The notes beneath the pieces are model-generated. The model had not been told where the DNA came from and ran no database searches. It saw nothing but the letters and a program-made list of their open reading frames with translations. Positions 35,034 to 45,100 of a stretch of 64,000 nt of DNA are shown in pieces (the stretch's first letter is position 1; each line of letters starts with the position of its first letter). This stretch comes from Mesoflavibacter zeaxanthinifaciens DSM 18436 (lineage in GTDB: Bacteria; Bacteroidota; Bacteroidia; Flavobacteriales; Flavobacteriaceae), in assembly GCF_000422365.1 (NCBI RefSeq), contig NZ_AULQ01000005.1, positions 124,001 to 188,000 of the forward strand, in the 5' to 3' direction. Both the position numbers and the translations under genes were made by a program.

Positions 35034-35666
35034 ATGTGTGATTTTTTCAAAAAATTATTTAAAAAAAATCCAACTGTATTAGTTAAAGAACAAAACCCTA
35101 TGAAAAAATTTTTAATTGTTGGCTTAGGAAATATTGGCGAAAAGTACACAAATACAAGACATAATATCGGTTTTAAAATTTTAGACAAATTAGCGTCTAA
35201 AGAAGAATTAACTTTTGAGACAGTTAAACTAGGAGATGTTACCACTTATAAATTTAAAGGAAGAACATTTATACTTTTAAAGCCTAACACCTATATGAAT
35301 CTTAGTGGAAAAGCTGTACAATATTGGCTGACTAAAGAAAAAATACCCTTAGAAAACTTATTAGTTATCACTGACGACTTAAATCTACCTTTTGGTACTT
35401 TGCGTTTAAAAACTAAAGGTAGTGACGGAGGACATAATGGCTTAAAAGATATTCAAGAAAAATTAAACACAACTAAATACAATAGGTTTAGATTTGGCAT
35501 AAGCGACGCGTTTAGTAAAGGCAGACAAGTAGACTACGTTTTAGGAGAATGGGATGAAGAAGAAAACCAAAAACTACCCGAACGCTTAGACAAAAGTATA
35601 GAACTAATTAAATCTTTTGGTACAGCTGGAGTTAATAACACAATGAATACCTTTAACGGTAAATAA
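35034..35666 (+). CDS. pth: Peptidyl-tRNA hydrolase
   Basis: 210 residues from the ATG at 35034 (MCDFFKKLF); the enzyme core itself starts at the Met at 35101 (MKKFLIVGLGNIG), which would give the usual 188 residues and is an alternative start. The catalytic elements are present: His in NTRHNIGF, Asn in NTYMNLSG and Asp in TDDLNLPFG. It releases tRNA from prematurely dropped peptidyl-tRNA. The basic N-terminal extension (KKLFKKNP) is seen in some flavobacterial annotations; I cannot tell whether it is translated. Confidence 0.92.
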   Translation: MCDFFKKLFKKNPTVLVKEQNPMKKFLIVGLGNIGEKYTNTRHNIGFKILDKLASKEELTFETVKLGDVTTYKFKGRTFILLKPNTYMNLSGKAVQYWLTKEKIPLENLLVITDDLNLPFGTLRLKTKGSDGGHNGLKDIQEKLNTTKYNRFRFGISDAFSKGRQVDYVLGEWDEEENQKLPERLDKSIELIKSFGTAGVNNTMNTFNGK

Positions 35667-35699
35667 AAAAAGGAAGCTAAATTAGCTTCCCTTTTTTTT
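35666..35699. terminator. Bidirectional terminator
   Basis: GGAAGCTAA/TTAGCTTCC (35672-35680 and 35682-35690), with A-run before and CT8 after, between converging pth and the M12-type protease gene. Confidence 0.9.
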
Positions 35700-35715
35700 A
35701 CTACTATGCTAAAAA

Positions 35716-38700
35716 TCAATCTATAATAAGTTTTTTAGTTTTAGTATTTTCTCCATCTGTTACATTAAGTATATACATTCCTGACTCAACATCATTTAAT
35801 CTAATTTGTTGAATAAAATTATTTGAGTTTTTAAAACTTTGATAAAATACTTTTCTTCCTCTTATATCATAAACATAAATTTCTACATCTTCTTTAAAAA
35901 CTGTGTTTTTCATTTTAATGGTAAATTCTCCATTATTAGGATTAGGATAAACACTAAACTCAGTGTTATTTAAAACATCATTTCCAATTGATAAAGCACT
36001 AAACAAGCACAACTCTAAATCAAAAGACAAAATTGTTCCTCCATCTTCAGGACCATAAGTATCATCTACAGATAAGGTCCAATTTCCTGCAGACATTTCT
36101 CCGTTTAATAAAGACAAATCACCTTCTGGTATAAACACTCCTGTAAAAGGAGCACTTCCTGTTGTAATAGAAGCTGTCGCGTCTTGATCAAAAACTGTAT
36201 TAGTATAATTATCAGAACTACCTCCGTTTCCTGTAGATAACTCTATAATTGTTCCTGCAGGACTTATCAAAGAAACATCTATATCACTATTCCAAGTATG
36301 ATTAATACTTATCGTAACATTAACATCTGCAATTGGTGCGTCTTCTAAAATATTAATTACGGAAGTATAATTAGCATCTGCTCCAGTTGAAGCAATTGTA
36401 ATTGGTAAATCTGTTGCACTATAAACAGTACATTCTACATCACATACATCTCCAATACCATCTCCATCTGCATCTGCTTGGTCTGCGTTTGGAGTATAGA
36501 TACAATTATCTGAAGTATTTAAAATACCGTCATTATCAATATCATCGTCACACACGTCTCCTATTCCATCTCCGTCTACATCGGCTTGATCAAAATTTGG
36601 AGTATTTACACAATTATCAGATCCGTCTGGTACACCATCTCCATCTGTATCATTCTGTGGTGAGCCACAAATCTCGATTGACCAATTTACTAAATCTCCA
36701 GTATCAAAACCGTAGCTATCTATAACTTTTAATGTCCAATCTCCAGAAGAAAACTCAGAGTTTAATATAGAAAGCGCTTCGGTAGGTTGATAAACACCAG
36801 TAAATGGCGCTGTACCACTTGCAATTGGGTTAGCAGCATCATCATCAAATACCGTGTCTGTATAATTCATACCCGAACCACCATTTTCAAAACTTAAATC
36901 TATCTCTGTACCTGCAGGACTAACTAATGAAACCGTTAAGTCTGAAACATAAGAATGAGTAATATTAATTGTAACATTTACATCTATTATAGAGCTAACA
37001 TCTGTAACTGTAATTATAGAAGATATTCCTGTTGTATTACTATCTGGTATTGCAATTGGTGTATCATTAGAAGTATATGTATTACACGCTATGTTTGCTG
37101 TTTCAAAATTTGAAGTAGCATAAGCACCATTACCACAATCGTTTACAGCTCTAACTCTCCACCAATACATTGTTTGAGTTGCTAAGCTTGTTGATGTGTA
37201 ATTATTTGATGTTAATGTTTGACTATCTATTATAGAAGTAAAACCAGAATCTGTAGCAATATCTAACTCATAAGAAGTCGCATTTGGGTCTGCATCCCAT
37301 GTAAACACAGCATTAGATGGCGCCACATCTGTTACGCCTAAAGCAGGTGTTAAAGTGTTGATGGTTGAAAAATTTGTGTCATTTACATTGAATTCTACAT
37401 TTGCAGAACTAGTAATTGAACCTGATGTTCCTGTTAGCGTAAACGGATAATTTCCTATTGACAAACCTCCGATACCTGTTACTGTAACTGTTACTGCTGT
37501 TCCGTCTGCTGTAGCTGTTGTAGGAGTTATAGTTGCAGTTGTACCTGCAGGTAAACCAGAAGTAGAGAAAGTGGTTGTTCCTGAAAAACCTAAAAAAGTA
37601 TTGTAGGTAAAATTAAACACAGCGTCATTAGGGCTACAAACATCAACAGGAGTATTATTTGCTGTTATAACAAATTCTGATTCTTGTATGTTAAAATTAG
37701 TAGTATTAATTGCATAAAAAATATTGTTATTACCTTCTACCATTACTCTTGCTGTAGCAGTATCTCCGCCAGTTACAGGAACTGTAATATCATGCGCACC
37801 ATCATTTGGCACATTAGTAGCTAATATAAAAGGATAAGTAAAACCACCATCTGTAGACAGTTTTATATTAACTGTAGGTGTGTTAACAGAACCAGTATCT
37901 GTACCAGCTACATCCCATGTGATTGTTTCTGTAGAACCAGCGTCCCATGTAACTGCAGAAGTTTGAGAAGTGACAGCAAATGGTCCAGAACTACCATCTA
38001 CTGTTACTGTCATAGTATCAAAATCACTTTGTGGTGTTTGACCAACTCCTCCAGCATCTGATCTATCTCTTACAGTTAAAGCAAAATTTAACGTTCTACC
38101 TATGGTAGATACGGTTTCCCAAGAACTATTATCAAAAGTTTCTACAGGGTTAGTTTCTGTTAATTCACCTGCAATAACTCTTTCTATTATTGGCATATAT
38201 CTATCTGGATTGGTACTTGGTGGTCTAGATCTCCATACAGGACCTGTATGCGCTGGTCCAAAAGACGTACTAGTTGTAGATCCGCTATCTATTTGTTCCC
38301 AAGTATAAGTTAATACATCTCCAGAATCCGCATCAGTAGCAGCTCCTTTTAAGACAAAAGCAGTACCATTAGGTATTGTATAATCTAAACCAGCATTAGC
38401 TACTGGAGGATTATTTGTAATAGCTGTTGTTGTTGCACAATTGTTTGGTGCTGATGCTACATTTGTTAAAATCTGATTAATACTATGATAATGAAAATAA
38501 GCATCACTATGATCTTGCACATCATTTGCACCAGTAATACCAGCATATCCCATAATTGTTGTACCACTTCCTGGTTCTGAATTTACACCAGTTCCTTCTG
38601 TATTAAAAGCAAAGGTATGATTAGCTCCCATTTGATGACCAATCTCATGAGGCACATAATCAATATCAAAAAAGTCTGACATGTAAGCTCCACCATCATT

Positions 38701-39684
38701 ATCTAAGAAAGAGTGAGAAGAAAACCCGCTTCCTTTTTGATTATCTTCACAAACACAGCCAATACATCCTGCATTACCATTATTACCTCCATAAGCAAAT
38801 AAATGTCCAATATCATAATTTGCTTCTCCTACGGTACTTGTTAATTCGTTTTGCAATTGGCTATTAAAGCTACCCGTGTAAGGATCTGTTGTTGGATCAG
38901 GAAAAATAATTTCTGTTCCTGTAACTAATGTAAATGTTATTGCCATATCCACTTCATAAACCTCATTTACTCTGTTTAATGTAGATACAACTTGCGCTAA
39001 AGCATCTTGTTGAGCGTCTCCGTTTGCTGCGTTACCATCATCCCAAAATTGGGTATATTCTCCGTTTGTAGAAACTGCAATTCTATAATCTCTTAATAAC
39101 TGGTCATTTGCATCCATTATTCTAGACTGACCTATGTTTTGATCTCTATTTTTAGTTTCATCAGTTAGACATTCAAACCTCTTAACATCTTCATTTATAG
39201 ATTTTCTTTTGTAAGCTATATGTTCTACATTAGAAAATCTAGACACTGGTTGTATTAATGTTAATTCTTGATTTGCTCGTGTAATCATAACATTAACACC
39301 TAACGGAGTTACGCTAAACCTAACTCTAGTAGTAACATCGTTTACAAGAGAACCTAAATAGGTTTTTATATTAGGATATTGTATCGATAATTCTTTAGAT
39401 AAAACAGGAGCTTCCACAACTCTAAATTGAAGTGCTTTACCAGTTTCATCAGGTATCGACACAATTGTACTGGACTGACCATTAGAATTTGACCTTAATG
39501 GAGCGCTTTGTAATTTTGCCTTAAAAGCTTCAATATCCAGACTAAATAAAGCTGAATGATTAGAATCAAACTTCTTTAAGTTAACATTTTCAATACTATT
39601 ACTTGATATTTTTTTCCATGAATTTTGCGCTAAACCAGAGAAAAAAGATAAAATGAAGACAGTTAAAAGTAGTTGTTGTTTCAT
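35716..39684 (-). CDS. T9SS-secreted reprolysin-like zinc metalloprotease with two P-domains and thrombospondin type 3 repeats
   Basis: 1322 residues. The signal peptide ends near FSGLAQN; a propeptide follows, then a reprolysin-like (M12B-type) catalytic domain (about 195-415) with [11 protein letters not shown] near residue 345. C-terminal to it lie a beta-sandwich region, an FnIII-like domain (about 770-860), a first proprotein-convertase P-domain (about 864-985), thrombospondin type 3 repeats ([24 protein letters not shown]), a second P-domain (about 1083-1225) and a T9SS type A sorting domain. It is an extracellular protease, probably for protein degradation as nutrient. The gene faces away from a second T9SS protease at 39802. 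Confidence 0.9.
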   Translation of the reverse strand: MKQQLLLTVFILSFFSGLAQNSWKKISSNSIENVNLKKFDSNHSALFSLDIEAFKAKLQSAPLRSNSNGQSSTIVSIPDETGKALQFRVVEAPVLSKELSIQYPNIKTYLGSLVNDVTTRVRFSVTPLGVNVMITRANQELTLIQPVSRFSNVEHIAYKRKSINEDVKRFECLTDETKNRDQNIGQSRIMDANDQLLRDYRIAVSTNGEYTQFWDDGNAANGDAQQDALAQVVSTLNRVNEVYEVDMAITFTLVTGTEIIFPDPTTDPYTGSFNSQLQNELTSTVGEANYDIGHLFAYGGNNGNAGCIGCVCEDNQKGSGFSSHSFLDNDGGAYMSDFFDIDYVPHEIGHQMGANHTFAFNTEGTGVNSEPGSGTTIMGYAGITGANDVQDHSDAYFHYHSINQILTNVASAPNNCATTTAITNNPPVANAGLDYTIPNGTAFVLKGAATDADSGDVLTYTWEQIDSGSTTSTSFGPAHTGPVWRSRPPSTNPDRYMPIIERVIAGELTETNPVETFDNSSWETVSTIGRTLNFALTVRDRSDAGGVGQTPQSDFDTMTVTVDGSSGPFAVTSQTSAVTWDAGSTETITWDVAGTDTGSVNTPTVNIKLSTDGGFTYPFILATNVPNDGAHDITVPVTGGDTATARVMVEGNNNIFYAINTTNFNIQESEFVITANNTPVDVCSPNDAVFNFTYNTFLGFSGTTTFSTSGLPAGTTATITPTTATADGTAVTVTVTGIGGLSIGNYPFTLTGTSGSITSSANVEFNVNDTNFSTINTLTPALGVTDVAPSNAVFTWDADPNATSYELDIATDSGFTSIIDSQTLTSNNYTSTSLATQTMYWWRVRAVNDCGNGAYATSNFETANIACNTYTSNDTPIAIPDSNTTGISSIITVTDVSSIIDVNVTINITHSYVSDLTVSLVSPAGTEIDLSFENGGSGMNYTDTVFDDDAANPIASGTAPFTGVYQPTEALSILNSEFSSGDWTLKVIDSYGFDTGDLVNWSIEICGSPQNDTDGDGVPDGSDNCVNTPNFDQADVDGDGIGDVCDDDIDNDGILNTSDNCIYTPNADQADADGDGIGDVCDVECTVYSATDLPITIASTGADANYTSVINILEDAPIADVNVTISINHTWNSDIDVSLISPAGTIIELSTGNGGSSDNYTNTVFDQDATASITTGSAPFTGVFIPEGDLSLLNGEMSAGNWTLSVDDTYGPEDGGTILSFDLELCLFSALSIGNDVLNNTEFSVYPNPNNGEFTIKMKNTVFKEDVEIYVYDIRGRKVFYQSFKNSNNFIQQIRLNDVESGMYILNVTDGENTKTKKLIID

Positions 39685-39768
39685 AATTTAAAATTTCAAT
39701 TGCTTATAAAAATAGTTAATATTTAAAACAAACCCATTAAATTAACTTACTAATAATTAATTTTTAAG

Positions 39769-39776
39769 TAAATTTG
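39769..39776 (+). promoter_or_regulatory. -7 element of the M43-type protease gene
   Basis: TAAATTTG, perfect TAnnTTTG, 26 nt upstream of the ATG in the 117-nt divergent region. Confidence 0.5.
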
Positions 39777-39801
39777 GGCTATAATTTTAAAAATTCTATA
39801 A

Positions 39802-42630
39802 ATGAAAAACTCTACTCTAAGTGCTTTATTATTTATTTTATTTGTAAGCTTCTCCTTAAAAGCTCAAAATAATCAAAATAAAAAAGCAACTAACGGTCAG
39901 AACTTCCAACTTACAGATCAAACTAAAGAATCTATAAACCAAACTGGATTTGCAAGATGTTTGACTGACGAAAACGAAAAGGCTTTACAGCAACAATATC
40001 GCAACAGAGCTGACAGAACTGATTTTGAAAATTGGTTAGCTCCTAAAATTGCTGAAATAAAAGCAAACAGAGCAAGTCAAAGATCTGAATCGCAGCAAGT
40101 AATTTATAATATTCCTGTTGTAATACATGTTGTTCATACAGGTGAAGCAGTTGGTACCGGACCAAATATTACTGATGCTCAAGCATTATCACAAATTCAA
40201 GTTTTAAATGAAGATTACAGACGTCTTGCTGGAACACCTGGTGGAGCAAACACTACAGGTCTTGCTGTAGATGTTGAAATTAACTTCTGTATTGCTCAAG
40301 TAGATCCCAATGGCGCACCTACTACAGGTATTGTTAGACATAACATAACACCTTATAGTAATAGTCAAACACCTGCAGACCCAACTGATTGGGAAACTAG
40401 ACCTAATGTGGAGTCTATGAAGTCTGTTACACAATGGGACCCTACCAAATATTTAAACATGTGGACAATAAATCCAGGAGGGAATCCTATTAATGACCTT
40501 TTTAATCCTGGATTAGGAGGATTATTAGGTTACGCTCAATTTCCTGACAATACACCTAATTTACCTGGTTTAAATCCGACTGGCGGAATGGCTAGTACTG
40601 ATGGTGTAGTAGCTGGTTATTATGTTATGGGAACCATTGCTGAAAACGATGGTACTTTTATGCTTGATGGTACTTACAACCTAGGAAGAACAATGACTCA
40701 TGAAGTTGGTCACTGGTTAGGTTTACGTCATATTTGGGGAGACGGAAATTGTAGTGTAGATGACTATTGTGCTGATACACCAAATGCTGCAGCACCAAAC
40801 TATACTTGTAATCTTTTTAATAACTCTTGTACTGACAACCCTGATTTTGATCAAGTACAAAACTACATGGATTATACTAATGATGCTTGTATGGATACGT
40901 TTACTCAAGATCAAAAAGACCGTATACAAGCCATTATGGCAAATGCACCAAGACGTGTCGAGTTAAACTCTTCAACTGCTTGTTCTATATCACCAACAGT
41001 ATATGTAACTACAGCTTTACCTGAAAATGTTACAGAAGGAAGTGATTGTAACTTCCAAGACATAACAATTGACTTAACAATGTCTATATCAGGTAACGCT
41101 TCTGCAACTGCTAGTTTAGTTAACACAGGAACTGCTACAGAAAATGAAGACTTCGAACTTATTAACAACTCTGTAACTTTTGCTTCTGGTTCAACAACTC
41201 CAAGTAACTCAGTTACACTAAGAATCTTTAATGATAACTTTGTAGAAGCTGATGAAACAATTTCATTATCTGTAAATGTTTCTACTACAGGAAACGTAAC
41301 TGCATCTTCAAATGTTTACGAAACAATGATTATTAATGATGATGAAGCTGTAACAACAACTACAACTACAGATTTATTCTTTGACGATTTTAACGATGGT
41401 GATGTTTCTGATTGGTCATTTATTGACTCTGATGGAGATACTAACAATTGGATTCCTGTTACATTAACAGATTCTGGTTTAGGTGCAGGAGACATTTCTG
41501 TTTTAAGATCTTTTTCTTGGGTAAGTACTACTGGAGCTTTAACTCCAGATAACTGGGCAATTACACCAGCTATAGATTTAACTTCTGTTACAGGATCTTT
41601 ACAATTACAATGGAAAATAGCTGCTGTAGATCCAGACTGGGATGTAGAAAACTATACAGTTTATGTTTCAACTTCTAACACTATAACTGCTTTACAAGCG
41701 TCTCCAACAAGCTTTAACGAAAGTACTCTTGATGGAATAAACACTTTAACTACAAGAACAATAGATATATCTAGCTTTATAGGACAAACTATTTATGTAG
41801 GATTTAGACATCATAACGTATCAGATCAATTCTCTATAGAGCTTGATGATGTAAGAGTTAGCGCTACTTTTGATACTAGTGTTCAAACAGACGTTAATAC
41901 ATCTACTCCAGATCAATTTAATTTATTAACTTCTGGATTAGTATACTCTACAGACGTAACAACAGGAGATATTATGACAGATATAGATAATACTTCTGGA
42001 TTTAATTATGGATGTACTACTGTTGCTGTATCTAGAGACGTAGCGACTGCAGGAGCAGATGCTGTAGCATATAATGGTGGTACTGATCCTGCTGGTTATG
42101 TTACTGCTAAAACATTTGACATTACTACAGCAAATGCAAGTACTTCAGATGCTGCTACAATTAATTTCTACTTTACTCAAGCAGAAATTTCAGCATGGGA
42201 AACTGCAACTGGTAATACTATAAATGATTTATTTGTATTAAACGAAACTACAGGAGAAGTTGTTGCTGTAACAAACTCTACTTTTGGATCAGATTATAAG
42301 CTTACTGCAAACCTTAGTATGGGTATTGCTGGTACTTATTACTTTGGTAGTCAATTAGCATTTTTATCAAATAACGATTTTGAATTAGCTAATAGCATCT
42401 CTATCTATCCAAACCCAACAGTTTCTGTTTTAAACATTAAAGTAGATAACCAAAATGACATGCCAGACTCTTATAAGGTTTACAATATGTTAGGTCAATT
42501 ATTAATTGACAATAAAATTAATAATGCTAGTGATTTAACAATTGATACAACACCTTTTAGCGACGGAATGTATTTTATAAAAATTTCTAAATCAAATAGA
42601 AACTTAACTTTACCATTTATCAAAAAATAA
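39802..42630 (+). CDS. T9SS-secreted pappalysin-like (M43) zinc metalloprotease
   Basis: 942 residues. The signal peptide ends LKAQN. The catalytic domain (about 95-390) contains the zinc site HEVGHWLGLRH near residue 299 and a Met-turn (NYMDYTNDACM) near 353, the signature of family M43B. A Calx-beta-like domain follows (about 395-515, FVEADETISLSV), then a MAM-like/choice-of-anchor-J domain (about 525-690), a further beta region and a T9SS type A sorting domain (about 865-942). It should be secreted and cleave extracellular proteins. The next gene is separated by a strong terminator. Confidence 0.92.
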   Translation: MKNSTLSALLFILFVSFSLKAQNNQNKKATNGQNFQLTDQTKESINQTGFARCLTDENEKALQQQYRNRADRTDFENWLAPKIAEIKANRASQRSESQQVIYNIPVVIHVVHTGEAVGTGPNITDAQALSQIQVLNEDYRRLAGTPGGANTTGLAVDVEINFCIAQVDPNGAPTTGIVRHNITPYSNSQTPADPTDWETRPNVESMKSVTQWDPTKYLNMWTINPGGNPINDLFNPGLGGLLGYAQFPDNTPNLPGLNPTGGMASTDGVVAGYYVMGTIAENDGTFMLDGTYNLGRTMTHEVGHWLGLRHIWGDGNCSVDDYCADTPNAAAPNYTCNLFNNSCTDNPDFDQVQNYMDYTNDACMDTFTQDQKDRIQAIMANAPRRVELNSSTACSISPTVYVTTALPENVTEGSDCNFQDITIDLTMSISGNASATASLVNTGTATENEDFELINNSVTFASGSTTPSNSVTLRIFNDNFVEADETISLSVNVSTTGNVTASSNVYETMIINDDEAVTTTTTTDLFFDDFNDGDVSDWSFIDSDGDTNNWIPVTLTDSGLGAGDISVLRSFSWVSTTGALTPDNWAITPAIDLTSVTGSLQLQWKIAAVDPDWDVENYTVYVSTSNTITALQASPTSFNESTLDGINTLTTRTIDISSFIGQTIYVGFRHHNVSDQFSIELDDVRVSATFDTSVQTDVNTSTPDQFNLLTSGLVYSTDVTTGDIMTDIDNTSGFNYGCTTVAVSRDVATAGADAVAYNGGTDPAGYVTAKTFDITTANASTSDAATINFYFTQAEISAWETATGNTINDLFVLNETTGEVVAVTNSTFGSDYKLTANLSMGIAGTYYFGSQLAFLSNNDFELANSISIYPNPTVSVLNIKVDNQNDMPDSYKVYNMLGQLLIDNKINNASDLTIDTTPFSDGMYFIKISKSNRNLTLPFIKK

Positions 42631-42652
42631 ATAGTTTAGGAAATAAATAACT

Positions 42653-42687
42653 AAAGCCAATTGAGTAAAATCAATTGGCTTTTTTAT
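42653..42687 (+). terminator. Terminator after the M43-type protease gene
   Basis: AAAGCCAATTGA/TCAATTGGCTTT (42653-42664 and 42671-42682), 6-nt loop, then TTT. The ribF promoter begins within it. Confidence 0.9.
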
Positions 42688-42692
42688 TTTTG
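42661..42692 (+). promoter_or_regulatory. ribF promoter
   Basis: TTG (42661-42663), 21 nt, TATTTTTG (42685-42692). The TTG lies in the left arm of the preceding terminator and the -7 just after its T-run. Start codon 20 nt downstream. Confidence 0.58.
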
Positions 42693-42711
42693 TATATCTA
42701 GAAATTAAATA

Positions 42712-43623
42712 GTGAAAAACAAAAGCTCAAACCATACAGTCTTAACCATTGGCACCTTTGATGGTGTACACATTGGACATCAAAAAATCATCAAACGTTT
42801 GGTTGAAATTTCAAAAATCAAAAATCTTACACCTTCACTATTAACCTTCTTCCCGCATCCTAGAATGGTTTTACAAAAAGATGCCAATATTAAACTTATC
42901 AATACAATTGATGAGAAAAAAGACATTCTTAAACAATTCGGTATTTCTAACTTAGTCATAAAAGAATTCACAAAAGAATTTTCTAGACTAACAGCCGAAG
43001 ATTTTGTAAAAAACATTCTTGTAGATCATCTTAAAGCAAAACACATCATTATTGGATACGATCATCATTTTGGTAGAAATAGAAATGCTAACATTGAAGA
43101 TTTAAAACAATTTGGAAAGGATTTTGATTTTGAAGTCGAAGAAATTTCTAAACAAGACATTAACGATGTAGCGGTAAGCTCTACAAAAATTAGAGCCGCT
43201 TTACAAGAAGGCAACATAAAAACTACTAATACTTATTTAGGCTACAACTTTATGCTAACTGGTAAAGTTATTGATGGGAAAAAATTAGGTCAAACTATTA
43301 ATTATCCAACAGCTAATTTACACATAGAAGAAACCTATAAACTTATACCAAAACATGGTGTTTATATTGTAAAGTCAATAATAGATAATATTACAGTCTA
43401 TGGTATGATGAATATTGGTCACAACCCAACAGTAAATGGCAAACATCAAACTATAGAAACTCATTTTTTTGATTTTAATAAAGACCTTTACGGACAAAAT
43501 TTAAAAATAGAATTATTACAAAGACTTCGTGATGAACAAAAGTTTAATTCTGTTCAAGAATTACAAAGTCAGCTTCATATTGATAAAAAAAATGCTTTAG
43601 AATTTATAAAATCTCATGCTTAA
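42712..43623 (+). CDS. ribF: Bifunctional riboflavin kinase/FAD synthetase
   Basis: 303 residues with a GTG start at 42712. The N-terminal FMN adenylyltransferase domain has GTFDGVHIGHQ and YDHHFGRNR; the C-terminal flavokinase domain has INYPTANL and GMMNIGHNPTV. It converts riboflavin to FMN and FAD. The gene overlaps the next one (HTTM protein) by 8 nt, so they are translated from one message. No FMN riboswitch is visible upstream: the leader is only about 15 nt. Confidence 0.94.
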   Translation: MKNKSSNHTVLTIGTFDGVHIGHQKIIKRLVEISKIKNLTPSLLTFFPHPRMVLQKDANIKLINTIDEKKDILKQFGISNLVIKEFTKEFSRLTAEDFVKNILVDHLKAKHIIIGYDHHFGRNRNANIEDLKQFGKDFDFEVEEISKQDINDVAVSSTKIRAALQEGNIKTTNTYLGYNFMLTGKVIDGKKLGQTINYPTANLHIEETYKLIPKHGVYIVKSIIDNITVYGMMNIGHNPTVNGKHQTIETHFFDFNKDLYGQNLKIELLQRLRDEQKFNSVQELQSQLHIDKKNALEFIKSHA

Positions 43624-44935
43624 CAAGTTCTTATTTAAACAAATTGATAATAGTTCTCTAATAGTATTTCGTATTATTTTTGGAGCTCTTTGTTTTTTAG
43701 AATCTGTTGGCGCTATTTTTACTGGATGGGTTACACGTACTTTAGTAGAACCTAAGTTTACTTTCAATTTTATTGGTTTCGAATTTTTACAACCTTTACC
43801 TGGTAATTGGATGTATGTGTATTATGTATTGATGGGTATTTTTGGCTTATTAATAATGCTTGGTTACAAATATAGATTAAGCATGTTAGCATTTACTTTA
43901 ATGTGGTCATGTACTTATTTAATGCAAAAATCCTCTTATAACAACCATTATTACTTATTAATGCTGTTAAGCGCCATAATGGTATTTTTACCAGCAAATA
44001 GATACGCTTCTTTAGATGTAAAAATAAATCCAAATATTAAACAAATTAGCATGCCTAGTTGGGTAAAATGGGTTTTTGTTATACAATTACTTATACTATA
44101 CACTTACGCTTCTATTGCAAAAATATATCCTGATTGGCTAGACCTATCGGTACCTAAACAATTAATGGCTAATAAGTCTAATTATATGATAATTGGAGAT
44201 TTACTTCAATATAAATTTATAGCTCAATTAATTGCTTATGGAGGAATACTCTATGATGGATTAGTAATACCACTACTACTTTACAAACCAACAAGAAAAT
44301 ATATGTTTGTTGCCTCTATTTTCTTTCATTTATTTAACTCTATTGTTTTTCAAGTAGGTATATTTCCTTATTTAGCTTTAGCGTTTTCGCTTTTCTTCTT
44401 TGAACCTGAAAAAGTCAAAAACATATTTTTAAAAAATAAACCACTTTACACAAAAGCTGAAATTATTGTAAAAGGCTACAAACCTATTTTAGTTAGTATT
44501 GGTGTTATATACTTTGTCATTCAAATAGCACTTCCTTTAAGACAACATGTTTTTACAGACAATGTGTTATGGACAGAAGAAGGTCACAGACTATCTTGGC
44601 GAATGATGTTAAGATCTAAATCAGGAAGAACTAGTTATAAAATTATAGATAAAGCAACTAATAAGTCAGAGTTTATTGTAATGTCTAACTATCTAACTAA
44701 AAAGCAAATTAGATCTGCTAGCTGTAAACCAGATGTGATATGGCAATTTGCACAGCATTTAAAGAAAGAATACGCTAAAAACGGTAAAGACATTATGGTC
44801 TTTGTAGACGCAAAAGTTAGCGTTAATGGTAGACCTTACAGACGTCTTATAGACAAAAATGTAGATTTAGCTGCTGTCCCTTGGTATTGGCACAAACACA
44901 GTGATTGGTTATTACCTTCTCAATTAGATAAATAA
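43616..44935 (+). CDS. HTTM-domain membrane protein related to vitamin K-dependent gamma-carboxylase
   Basis: 439 residues. An N-terminal membrane domain (about 15-300) with six or more helices has the HTTM features (LIVFRIIFGALCFLES, KSSYNNHYYLLMLLSA). After the last helix comes a soluble part with WTEEGHRLSWRMMLRSKSG, closely resembling the conserved segment of animal gamma-glutamyl carboxylase. Bacterial homologues are known, but their substrates are mostly not. Overlap with ribF suggests coupling to flavin supply, which is curious because the animal enzyme works on a reduced quinone; this link is inference. Confidence 0.85.
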   Translation: MLNKFLFKQIDNSSLIVFRIIFGALCFLESVGAIFTGWVTRTLVEPKFTFNFIGFEFLQPLPGNWMYVYYVLMGIFGLLIMLGYKYRLSMLAFTLMWSCTYLMQKSSYNNHYYLLMLLSAIMVFLPANRYASLDVKINPNIKQISMPSWVKWVFVIQLLILYTYASIAKIYPDWLDLSVPKQLMANKSNYMIIGDLLQYKFIAQLIAYGGILYDGLVIPLLLYKPTRKYMFVASIFFHLFNSIVFQVGIFPYLALAFSLFFFEPEKVKNIFLKNKPLYTKAEIIVKGYKPILVSIGVIYFVIQIALPLRQHVFTDNVLWTEEGHRLSWRMMLRSKSGRTSYKIIDKATNKSEFIVMSNYLTKKQIRSASCKPDVIWQFAQHLKKEYAKNGKDIMVFVDAKVSVNGRPYRRLIDKNVDLAAVPWYWHKHSDWLLPSQLDK

Positions 44936-44979
44936 TTTGTTTTTATAAACCCAAAATCTTACTACTTTTACCACTTAAT

Positions 44980-45084
44980 TTTAGCGTTACTTATTTGCGT
45001 TAAGGATTGAAGTGGCATCCTTTTTTTGCTGCCACATATGGCAAAAAAAGATATAACTGAAAGCCTGACCTTTAGGTAACGCCC
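44980..45084. repeat. Flavobacterial intergenic repeat element, copy B (with hairpin)
   Basis: About 105 bp starting TTTTAGCGTTAC as in copy A (9127). GCGTTA (44997-45002) and TAACGC (45077-45082) form the outer inverted repeat. Inside, CTTTTTTTGC (45020-45029) and GCAAAAAAAG (45041-45050) are perfectly complementary around an 11-nt loop containing CCACATATGG. It ends 16 nt before the serS start codon, so it probably lies in the serS leader if transcription starts upstream. Confidence 0.6.
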
Positions 45085-45100
45085 AAATAATAAAAAAACA

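Noticed and set aside
36402-36725. His/Leu/Tyr-rich 107-codon frame and regularly spaced similar DNA segments, at first sight a repeat array
   Set aside because: It is the antisense of thrombospondin type 3 repeats in the protease gene. Spacing and variation follow the protein repeat, so it is not CRISPR or a gene.
42688-42711. FMN riboswitch expected before ribF
   Set aside because: The leader is about 15 nt, too short for an FMN aptamer.
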